Below are positions 1-5,125 of a stretch of 5,125 nucleotides of DNA, one piece after another. The position numbers and the translations under genes are program-made. Within the stretch, counting starts at the first letter, position 1, and each line of letters begins with the position of its first letter. The notes beneath the pieces were generated by a model. That model worked only from the letters and a program-made list of their open reading frames with translations, searched no databases and had not been told where the DNA came from. This DNA comes from Oscillospiraceae bacterium (GTDB lineage Bacteria; Bacillota; Clostridia; Oscillospirales; Oscillospiraceae): contig JAFVAS010000320.1 in NCBI GenBank assembly GCA_017480395.1, forward strand, positions 1 through 5,125, in the 5' to 3' direction.

Positions 1-917
1 AAGCTGGTGACGATCTTGTCCCGCCCCTCGCGCAGCTCCATATAGGGGGAGACCACCACAAAACGGGTGGTGTTCTCCACATTGTCGTTGATGGCCTCGG
101 CCAGAATCTCCAGGCCGTAGAGGTCGGCGCTCCGGGCGGAGCAGATGGCGGCCTTGCTCCTGTCGCCGCTGCCGGCCACCATCATGGCGCTGCCGGCGGT
201 GTCCGCCTGGGGCACCCGGCGCCAGGCGGGGTGCTCGTTCAGATAGCGCTCGCACTGGAAGAGCCCCTGCTCGTGGGAGTAGACCGTCTGAATGTCCTCC
301 AGCGCCGTGCCGGGCAGGGCCATCAGGCAATGGGTCACCCGCACCGTGGTCTCCCCCACGATGAAGCAGTCATACTCCGTCAGCAGGTCGAAGATCTGCC
401 GGATCGCGCCGGAGGTGGTGTTCTCGATGGGGAGCACACCGTAATCCGCCGCGCCGCTGCGGACGGCGGCAAAGACATCCTCAAACTGCTTCAGCCCAAC
501 GGCCCCCACCTCGGGGCCGAAGAAATTCATGCAGGCCACCTCGCTGTAAGCCCCCGGCTCCCCCTGGTAGACCACCCGGGGGGCGTCAATATGCGGGCGC
601 AGACGGGCCAGATTCTCCTGAATGCGGGCGTACTCCGGGGTCTCCCCCTCCCGCACCAGGCGGCGCTGCTGCCGCCGGGAGATGCCCATAATGGTCTCAT
701 AGAGCAGGGTGATGTCGGTCATCAGCTCTTTATTTTGCAGGCTGTCCAGCTTCTGGGCGATGACCTCCCGCTCCCGGGAGGAGTCCAACACCGGCATGCC
801 CACGCCCTTTTTGTACTCCCCCACCTGCTGGGTGATGGCCATGCGCCGCTCAAACAGGCCGACGATCTGGCGGTCCACCTCGTCGATGGCGCCGCGCAGC
901 TGATCCAGTTGGCTCAC
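1..917 (-). CDS. pheA: Bifunctional chorismate mutase / prephenate dehydratase (P-protein), 3'-partial
   Basis: The P-protein turns chorismate into prephenate and then phenylpyruvate, committing carbon to phenylalanine. 305 residues are visible; the frame is open at the left edge. Residues 1 to about 87 form an AroQ-type helical chorismate mutase. Residues equivalent to the E. coli active site are Arg8, Arg25, Lys36, Asp45, Arg48, Glu49, Ser80 and Gln84. Residues about 113-290 form the prephenate dehydratase: VVYQGEPGAYSE (115-126), IENTTSGAI (164-172), SHEQGLFQC (214-222) and NTTRF (282-286). The last fits the family TRF signature, with catalytic Thr284 followed by Arg285 and Phe286. The visible end (DKIVTS, 300-305) is where the C-terminal ACT domain, which binds phenylalanine, normally starts. 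Roughly 70-80 residues are expected beyond the edge. The start is GTG at 917, overlapping the aroC TGA as GTGA and preceded by a perfect Shine-Dalgarno. The frame was translated codon by codon and is unbroken. Feedback inhibition by phenylalanine is expected from the family, not seen. Confidence 0.97.
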   Translation of the reverse strand, partial: MSQLDQLRGAIDEVDRQIVGLFERRMAITQQVGEYKKGVGMPVLDSSREREVIAQKLDSLQNKELMTDITLLYETIMGISRRQQRRLVREGETPEYARIQENLARLRPHIDAPRVVYQGEPGAYSEVACMNFFGPEVGAVGLKQFEDVFAAVRSGAADYGVLPIENTTSGAIRQIFDLLTEYDCFIVGETTVRVTHCLMALPGTALEDIQTVYSHEQGLFQCERYLNEHPAWRRVPQADTAGSAMMVAGSGDRSKAAICSARSADLYGLEILAEAINDNVENTTRFVVVSPYMELREGRDKIVTS

Positions 918-1981
918 AGGGCAGCACCTCCTTCCAGCACTTCACAGGCGGCCAGGGCGGCCGCCGCCTCGATGACCGGCACCGCCCGGTGCACCACGCA
1001 GGGGTCGTGACGGCCGGTGATCTCCAGGGTCTCATCGGTGTGCCGGGACAGGCTGACCGTCCGCTGGGGCAGGGAGATGGAGGGCGTCGGGCGCAGAGCG
1101 GCCTCGAACACCACGGGCATCCCGTTGGTGATGCCGCCGTTGATTCCGCCGGAGTGGTTGGTCTCGGTGACGACCCGATCCCCCTCCATCCGCAGGGGGT
1201 CGTTGTAGACGCTGCCCCGCATGGCGGCGCAGTCAAACCCCACTCCGAAGCCCACGGCCTTCACCGCAGGCACGGCAAAGAGGTGGCGGCTCAAAATCCC
1301 CTCAACGTTGCAGTCAAAGTCCGGGGCCCCCAGCCCGACGGGCAGGCCCAGGATGGCGCACTCGATGACGCCCCCCACGCTGTCCCCCTCGGTCCTGGCC
1401 CGCAGGATGGCCTCCTGCATCTCCTGTCCCCGCACCTCGTCCAGGGTGGGAAAGTCGCGCCGGGCCAGTTCGTCAAAGAGGGCCGGAGACAGCGCCGTGT
1501 CCAGGAAGCTGCCCTCCCGAATGCCCTCGATCTGCCGGATGTGGGCCCCGACGGAGACGCCCCGGCGGGCCAGAATCTGCTTGGCCACCGCCCCGGCAAA
1601 CACCAGAGGCGCGGTGAGCCGTCCGGAGAAATGGCCGCCGCCCCGGTAATCGTTGCAGCCGTCATAGCGCACGCTGCCGGCAAAGTCTCCGTGGCCGGGC
1701 CGGGGAAGATCCCGCAGCCTGGCGTAGTCCCCGGAGTGCTGGTCGGAGTTGCGGATGATGGCGCACAGGGGGGTGCCGGTGGTTCTGCCCTCAAAGACGC
1801 CGGACAATATCTCGGGCACATCGGCCTCCCGGCGGGCGGTGGACAGGGCGCTCTTTCCCGGGGCGCGGCGGGCAAGCTCAAAGGCGATCTGCTCCAGATC
1901 CAGCGCCAGGCCGGAGGGCACCCCCTCCAGCACCACGCCGATGGCGGTTCCGTGGGACTCGCCGAAAATCATGTGTTTCAT
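914..1981 (-). CDS. aroC: Chorismate synthase
   Basis: AroC removes phosphate from EPSP by a 1,4-anti elimination to give chorismate, the last common step. The family needs reduced FMN, and no flavin reductase domain is visible here. The product is 355 residues, a normal length. Motifs: FGESHG (6-11) with His10; ARRAPGKSALSTARREAD (37-54), the arginine-rich ligand-binding segment; ILSGVFEGRTTGTP (58-71); RPGH (94-97) with the second conserved His; RGGGHFSGR (113-121); NHSGGINGGITNG (275-287); and RHDPCVVHRAVPVIEAA (324-340), which fits the family's C-terminal signature. Two oddities: the N-terminus has only five residues before FGESHG, where E. coli has about fourteen, and the RGGGRSSAR element of E. 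coli appears as RGGGHFSGR. The start is ATG at 1981; upstream in-frame codons do not resemble the family and overlap aroA. The stop TGA at 916-914 overlaps the pheA start. All residues needed for folding and catalysis that I could check are otherwise present. Confidence 0.97.
   Translation of the reverse strand: MKHMIFGESHGTAIGVVLEGVPSGLALDLEQIAFELARRAPGKSALSTARREADVPEILSGVFEGRTTGTPLCAIIRNSDQHSGDYARLRDLPRPGHGDFAGSVRYDGCNDYRGGGHFSGRLTAPLVFAGAVAKQILARRGVSVGAHIRQIEGIREGSFLDTALSPALFDELARRDFPTLDEVRGQEMQEAILRARTEGDSVGGVIECAILGLPVGLGAPDFDCNVEGILSRHLFAVPAVKAVGFGVGFDCAAMRGSVYNDPLRMEGDRVVTETNHSGGINGGITNGMPVVFEAALRPTPSISLPQRTVSLSRHTDETLEITGRHDPCVVHRAVPVIEAAAALAACEVLEGGAAL
925..933 (-). promoter_or_regulatory. 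Strong ribosome binding site of pheA inside aroC
   Basis: AAGGAGGTG on the minus strand is a full-length match to the consensus Shine-Dalgarno sequence. The GGAGG core ends at 927, 9 bases before the GTG at 917. It lies within the last codons of aroC (Glu-Gly-Gly), and it settles the GTG at 917 as the pheA start. Confidence 0.9.
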
Positions 1982-1985
1982 GGTC

Positions 1986-3200
1986 TCATATCCTCTCGAT
2001 CTTGCCCCCCAGGGCCTCATAGTCCGCCCAGAAGTCGGGGTAGGATTTGGCGACGCACTCCGCGCCGTCGATGACCACCGCTCCATCGGCGCGCATGGCG
2101 GCCACGGCCAGCATCATGGCGATGCGGTGGTCGTTGCAGGCGCTGACCCGTCCGCCATGGAGGGAATCCACCCCCCGGATGGTCAGAAAGTCCGGCCCCT
2201 CCGCGATGTCCGCCCCCAGGGCGGAGAGCTGGGCGGTCACGGTCTCCAGCCGGTCGCTCTCCTTCATGCGCAGGCGGGCGGCCCCCACAATGCGGGTGAT
2301 CTCCCCGCCGCGCAGAGCGGCGGCGGCGGCCAGGGGCGGCACCAGGTCGGGGCACTCCCGCACGTCCAGCACCGCCTCGCCGGGCTGTGCCAGCTGTGCA
2401 CAGAAGTCCAGGATGATCCGATCCCCCTGGAGGGAGTCGGGGTTCAGCCCCCCGATCTCCACCTGTGCCCCCAGGACGTTGGCCGCGCAGAAGAATCCCG
2501 CCTGGGAGTAATCGCTCTCCACGGCGGCGCAGATGGGCTGATAGCGCTGGTTTCCGGGGATGAACCAGCCGTTGGGCCCCTCGGTGACGGTGATGCCGCT
2601 GTTCCGCAGGGCCTCCAGCGTCATATCCACATAGCCCCGGGATTCCAGGGGGGTGGTCAGGGTCAGGGTGGAGTCCCCCTCCAGCAGGGGCAGGGCGTAG
2701 AGCAGGCCGGTGACAAACTGGGAGGAGATGTTGCCCGCCAGGGCAAATTCCCCGCTTTGGAGGGTTCCCTCGATCACGATCTCGCCGCTCCGGCGCACAA
2801 ACCGGATGCCCCGCTGGGCAAACAGCGCCTCATAGGGGTCCTGGGGCCGCTCCAGCAGACGCCCGCGCCCCACGAACCGGCCTCCCCCCGCCACGGCCAG
2901 GGCCACGGGGATCAGAAAGCGCAGGGTGGAGCCGGACTCGCCGCAGTCCAGCCGGGGGAGCTCCCCCGCCGTTCTGCGTCCGCCGATGCCGCGCACCACG
3001 CTGCCGTCCGATGCAGCCTGGGCCCCCAGCGCCCGCATACAGCCCAGGGTGGCGGCGATGTCCTGGGAGAGGGCGACGTTTTGCAGGCGGCTCTCCCCCT
3101 CCGCCAGCGCCGCGGCGAGGATGAGGCGGTGGGCCTGGCTCTTGGAGGGGGGCGGCGTGATTCTGCCCCTCAGCGGGGCGGGAGTGATTCTGATCTTCAT
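1986..3200 (-). CDS. aroA: 3-phosphoshikimate 1-carboxyvinyltransferase (EPSP synthase)
   Basis: EPSP synthase transfers the enolpyruvyl group of phosphoenolpyruvate to shikimate 3-phosphate, step six of the pathway and the target of glyphosate. The product is 404 residues, slightly shorter than the E. coli enzyme of 427. Visible motifs, in order: PPSKSQAHR (17-25) with substrate-binding Lys20, Ser21 and Arg25; DCGESGSTLRF (85-95), the phosphoenolpyruvate loop; ERP with Arg118; SSQ (159-161); PDL with catalytic Asp285; RMKESDRL (311-318) with Glu314, an exact match to the family's second signature; NDHR (356-359); and AKSYPDF with Lys385. The first signature departs from the textbook GNAGTAxR form, and position 95 is Phe where E. 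coli has Pro101. The start is ATG at 3200, since MKIRITPAPLRG fits the family start; only TAA and one codon separate it from aroB. The stop is TGA at 1988-1986, four bases before aroC. Function is secure; glyphosate sensitivity cannot be read from this sequence. Confidence 0.98.
   Translation of the reverse strand: MKIRITPAPLRGRITPPPSKSQAHRLILAAALAEGESRLQNVALSQDIAATLGCMRALGAQAASDGSVVRGIGGRRTAGELPRLDCGESGSTLRFLIPVALAVAGGGRFVGRGRLLERPQDPYEALFAQRGIRFVRRSGEIVIEGTLQSGEFALAGNISSQFVTGLLYALPLLEGDSTLTLTTPLESRGYVDMTLEALRNSGITVTEGPNGWFIPGNQRYQPICAAVESDYSQAGFFCAANVLGAQVEIGGLNPDSLQGDRIILDFCAQLAQPGEAVLDVRECPDLVPPLAAAAALRGGEITRIVGAARLRMKESDRLETVTAQLSALGADIAEGPDFLTIRGVDSLHGGRVSACNDHRIAMMLAVAAMRADGAVVIDGAECVAKSYPDFWADYEALGGKIERI
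1991..1997 (-). promoter_or_regulatory. Ribosome binding site of aroC
   Basis: GAGAGGA on the minus strand lies inside the last codons of aroA. Its GAGG core (1995-1992) is 10 bases ahead of the ATG at 1981. It supports the short start of chorismate synthase immediately after the aroA stop, rather than an extension back to 2086 inside aroA. Confidence 0.65.
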
Positions 3201-3203
3201 CGC

Positions 3204-4280
3204 TTAATACGCCTTTCCCTCCAACAGGTGCAGCACCCGGGTCTTGTCCAGCCGCAGGGGCCGAACCTGCCCGATCCGCTCCAGCAGGATCACGGTGATC
3301 TCGTCCCCCGCCCCCTTCTTGTCCAGGCCGATGGCGGCGGCATAATCCTCCACAGCGCACGGAATCTCGGTGGGCAGGTCATACAGGGCGACCGCCGCGC
3401 GAATCCGCTCAGCCTCCTCCGCCGGGGGCAGGCCAAAGGCACCGCCCACCCGGGCCGCCATGACCATGCCGGCCCCCACCGCCTGGCCGTGGGAATAGGT
3501 CTCGTAGTGATAGGCCTTCTCATAGGCGTGGCCGAAGGTGTGGCCGAAGTTGAGGATCATCCGCTCCCCGGTGTCCCGCTCGTCGGCGGCGACCACGTCG
3601 GCCTTGATGGCGCAGCAGGTGGCCAGCACCTCCTCAATGTGGGCCATGACCCCGGGGCGGCCGCCGTAGGAGACCAGCGCGTCAAAGAAGGCGGCATCCC
3701 GGATGCAGCCGTATTTCAGCACCTCCGCCATGCCGTCGCAGAAGATGCGATCCGTCAGGGTGTCCAGCACATCGGGGTCCATCAGCACCAGCCGGGGCTG
3801 CCAGAAGGCACCGGCCAGGTTTTTGCCCGCCTCCAGGTCGATGGCCACCTTCCCCCCGACGGAGGAATCCACCTGGGCCAGGAGGGTGGTGGGGATCTGG
3901 ACAAAGTCCACCCCCCGCAGGATGGTGGCGGCGGCAAAGCCCGCCAGATCCCCCACCACGCCGCCGCCCAGGGCGACCACCGCGTCGGTGCGGGTCAGGC
4001 CGAAGGCCATAAAGTCCTCGTAGAGGCGGCCCAGCATGTGAATGTTCTTGGAGCTCTCCCCCGCCGGGACGGTGAACACCGCCACCGCAAAGCCCGCGGC
4101 CCGCAGGCTCTCCTCCAGGCGGGCGGCGTAGAGGGGGCCGACATTGGAGTCGGTCACCACCGCCAGCTTCTTCGCCCGGGGCAGCACGGCGCGGCAATGC
4201 TCCCCGGCGCGGCCCAGCAGACCGCCCTCGATCAGAATGTCATAGGCGCGCTCCCCCAGAGGGACGTTCAGTTTCTTCAT
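3204..4280 (-). CDS. aroB: 3-dehydroquinate synthase
   Basis: AroB converts DAHP to 3-dehydroquinate, the second shikimate-pathway step, using a catalytic NAD+ and a divalent metal, usually zinc. The product is 358 residues, typical for bacterial AroB. The N-terminal Rossmann-type half carries PAGESSKN (72-79), the glycine-rich NAD loop GGGVVGDLAGF (105-115), IPTTLLAQVDSSVGGK (129-144) and KNLAGAFWQP (153-162). The helical C-terminal half carries the metal ligands Glu186 (GMAEVLKYG), His247 (NFGHTFGHAYE) and His264 (SHGQAV). The active-site residues Lys144 and His251 are also present. The start is ATG at 4280, chosen because MKKLNVPLGERAYDILI matches the usual family beginning and a GAGG site sits 6 bases upstream. 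The stop is TAA at 3206-3204. Its substrate comes from the upstream aroF product. It lies in the same reading frame as aroA, one codon away. Nothing looks degraded, and an alternative such as 2-epi-5-epi-valiolone synthase is unlikely in this context. Confidence 0.98.
   Translation of the reverse strand: MKKLNVPLGERAYDILIEGGLLGRAGEHCRAVLPRAKKLAVVTDSNVGPLYAARLEESLRAAGFAVAVFTVPAGESSKNIHMLGRLYEDFMAFGLTRTDAVVALGGGVVGDLAGFAAATILRGVDFVQIPTTLLAQVDSSVGGKVAIDLEAGKNLAGAFWQPRLVLMDPDVLDTLTDRIFCDGMAEVLKYGCIRDAAFFDALVSYGGRPGVMAHIEEVLATCCAIKADVVAADERDTGERMILNFGHTFGHAYEKAYHYETYSHGQAVGAGMVMAARVGGAFGLPPAEEAERIRAAVALYDLPTEIPCAVEDYAAAIGLDKKGAGDEITVILLERIGQVRPLRLDKTRVLHLLEGKAY
3212..3222 (-). promoter_or_regulatory. 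Putative, unusually distant ribosome binding site of aroA
   Basis: The last codons of aroB contain GGAGGG (3222-3217) followed by AAAGG (3216-3212). From these, the aroA ATG at 3200 is 16 and 11 bases away respectively, longer than the usual 5 to 10. No better purine-rich site lies between. The distance suggests aroA translation may depend partly on ribosomes terminating at the aroB TAA at 3206-3204. The sequence is clear; the function is inferred. Confidence 0.5.
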
Positions 4281-4284
4281 GGGA

Positions 4285-4293
4285 CACCTCTTT
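4285..4293 (-). promoter_or_regulatory. Ribosome binding site of aroB
   Basis: The 14-base gap between the aroF TAA and the aroB ATG reads, on the minus strand, as an A-run followed by GAGGTG. The GAGG core at 4290-4287 lies 6 bases before the ATG at 4280. This fixes the aroB start and excludes the longer in-frame extension back to 4442, which would run inside aroF and matches nothing in the DHQ synthase family. Confidence 0.8.
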
Positions 4294-4294
4294 T

Positions 4295-5125
4295 TTACTG
4301 CACCAGGGTCTTCCCGGTCAGGTTGGTCAGCGCCCGCACCTTCTCCATCAGGGTGTCGAACTGGGCGGGGGTCAGGCTCTGCTGGCCGTCGCACTTGGCG
4401 TGGGGCGGATCGTTGTGCACCTCGATGCTGCGGCCGTCGCACCCGGCGGCCACCGCCGCACAGGTCAGGGGCTCCACCAGCCAGGCATAGCCGCCGGAGT
4501 GGCTGGGGTCGATGATGACGGGCAGATGGCTCATCCGCTTGATGGCGGGGATGGCGGAGATGTCCAGGGTGTTGCGGGTGTACTTCTCAAAGGTGCGGAT
4601 GCCCCGCTCGCAGAGGATGACGTTCTCGTTGCCCCCGGCCATGATATACTCCGCGGACATGATCCACTCCTCATAGGAGTTGGCCAGCCCCCGCTTGAGC
4701 AGGATGGGCTTGGACATTTTGCCCACCTCCTTGAGCAGGTCGAAGTTCTGCATGTTCCGGGCCCCGATCTGCACCAGATCCACCTTCTCCTCAAAGAGGT
4801 CGCAGTATTGAGGGCCCATCAGCTCGGTGACGATGGGCATGCCGGTCTCCGCCTTGGCCTCCAGCAGCAGCTTGAGGCCCTCCACCCACATGCCCTGGAA
4901 GGAGTAGGGGGAGGTGCGGGGCTTGAAGGCGCCGCCCCGGAGCATGGCCGCGCCGCTGCGCTGCACGTCCTGGGCGATGCCGATGATCTGTTCCTCGCTC
5001 TCCACGCTGCAGGGCCCGGCCATGACGGCGAAGTTTCCCCCGCCCACTTTGATGCCGTTGACGTCCACCACCGTGTCCTCCGGGTGGAACTTGCGGTTGG
5101 CCTTTTTATAGGGCTCCTGCACCCG
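4295..5125 (-). CDS. aroF: 3-deoxy-7-phosphoheptulonate (DAHP) synthase, type I-beta, 5'-partial
   Basis: This cytoplasmic enzyme condenses phosphoenolpyruvate and erythrose 4-phosphate into DAHP, the first shikimate-pathway step. The window shows the complete TIM-barrel catalytic domain. Counting from the GTG at 5122-5120 as residue 1, the metal ligands are Cys38 (AGPCSVES), His208 (DPSHSGG), Glu234 (EVH) and Asp245 (CDGQQSL). Substrate-binding residues are Arg62 and Lys67 (LRGGAFKPRTSPY), Lys143 (LLKRG) and Arg173 (CERGIRTFE). From memory, these match the Thermotoga maritima enzyme (C102, H272, E298, D309) with a constant offset of 64. The frame stays open to the edge, and the codon before the GTG is Arg, so the visible R-V-x-x-PYK segment fits the linker after the family's N-terminal ferredoxin-like regulatory domain. 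About 65 residues are therefore probably missing, and the GTG is probably an internal Val. The stop is TAA at 4297-4295. It is the first visible gene of the operon, 14 bases ahead of aroB. Family assignment is very secure; the nature of the missing N-terminus is inferred. Confidence 0.97.
   Translation of the reverse strand, partial: RVQEPYKKANRKFHPEDTVVDVNGIKVGGGNFAVMAGPCSVESEEQIIGIAQDVQRSGAAMLRGGAFKPRTSPYSFQGMWVEGLKLLLEAKAETGMPIVTELMGPQYCDLFEEKVDLVQIGARNMQNFDLLKEVGKMSKPILLKRGLANSYEEWIMSAEYIMAGGNENVILCERGIRTFEKYTRNTLDISAIPAIKRMSHLPVIIDPSHSGGYAWLVEPLTCAAVAAGCDGRSIEVHNDPPHAKCDGQQSLTPAQFDTLMEKVRALTNLTGKTLVQ

Larger units (their letters stand above)
1..5125 (-). other. Aromatic amino acid biosynthesis operon aroF-aroB-aroA-aroC-pheA (both ends cut)
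   Basis: Five genes run in one direction with junctions of +14 (aroF/aroB), +3 (aroB/aroA), +4 (aroA/aroC) and -4 bases (aroC/pheA). No junction has room for a promoter or a hairpin terminator, so one transcript is expected. The products cover shikimate steps 1, 2, 6 and 7 plus the two-step conversion of chorismate to phenylpyruvate. The promoter and any leader attenuator would lie to the right of the window. Genes for steps 3 to 5 are not visible. Confidence 0.93.

Noticed and set aside
231..1010. 259-codon open frame on the plus strand.
   Set aside because: It is the in-register complement of pheA over most of its length; the pheA frame shows complete chorismate mutase and prephenate dehydratase motifs.
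989..2074. 361-codon open frame on the plus strand.
   Set aside because: It is the in-register complement of aroC, with no recognisable domain and no convincing independent evidence of translation.
1982..2086. In-frame 35-codon upstream extension of aroC beginning at 2086.
   Set aside because: It runs inside the conserved end of aroA and does not supply the N-terminal residues seen in longer chorismate synthases; GAGAGGA points to the ATG at 1981.
2830..3360. 176-codon minus-strand open frame spanning the aroB-aroA junction in another phase.
   Set aside because: Its composition is Gly, Arg, Pro and Ala-rich, as expected of a shifted frame in GC-rich DNA; it lies wholly inside two secure genes.
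4281..4294. A-run followed by GAGG in the aroF-aroB gap considered as a terminator remnant.
   Set aside because: There is no preceding GC-rich inverted repeat, and in the direction of transcription the run is of A, not T. It reads as a ribosome binding site.
4281..4442. In-frame 54-codon upstream extension of aroB beginning at 4442.
   Set aside because: It overlaps the well-conserved C-terminus of aroF, does not resemble DHQ synthase, and the ATG at 4280 has its own ribosome binding site and the family's usual first residues.
1749..4490. 913-codon open frame on the plus strand, antisense to aroC, aroA, aroB and part of aroF.
   Set aside because: Its translation is low-complexity, rich in Gly, His, Gln and Pro, and resembles no family I know. 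It is the in-register complement of real aroA and aroB codons, and every opposing gene has intact catalytic motifs.

Overview
The window is a compact, single-direction block of aromatic amino acid biosynthesis genes, all on the minus strand. In transcription order (right to left) they are: DAHP synthase (aroF, 5' end cut by the right edge), 3-dehydroquinate synthase (aroB), EPSP synthase (aroA), chorismate synthase (aroC) and a fused chorismate mutase/prephenate dehydratase (pheA, 3' end cut by the left edge). Coding sequence fills essentially the whole window. The junctions are +14, +3, +4 and -4 nucleotides, and no stretch over 14 bases lacks a gene. No promoter, terminator, RNA gene, mobile element, CRISPR array or notable repeat was seen.

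The organism is most likely a high-GC member of the Clostridia, for example a gut Oscillospiraceae relative of Flavonifractor, Pseudoflavonifractor or Oscillibacter. This is inferred from the GC-rich sequence, clear GGAGG-type ribosome binding sites, a type I-beta DAHP synthase, an EPSP synthase with the GESGSTLRF variant, and a chorismate synthase with a short N-terminus and the RGGGHFSGR variant. No species assignment can be made from the sequence alone.

Together the genes cover step 1 (aroF), step 2 (aroB), step 6 (aroA) and step 7 (aroC) of the shikimate pathway, then the two reactions that commit chorismate to phenylalanine (pheA). Steps 3 to 5 (dehydroquinate dehydratase, shikimate dehydrogenase, shikimate kinase) are not in the window and must lie beyond its edges or elsewhere in the genome. 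All visible catalytic residues I checked are present, so every enzyme looks functional. The spacing points to one polycistronic mRNA with translational coupling.

I found no undescribed system. The points worth a second look are modest: aroB and aroA share a reading frame with only TAA-GCG between them, the aroA ribosome binding site is poorly spaced, aroC and pheA overlap at GTGA with a perfect Shine-Dalgarno inside aroC, two enzymes carry non-textbook motif variants, the DAHP synthase has an apparent start that is probably an edge artefact, and very long antisense open frames arise from codon choice.
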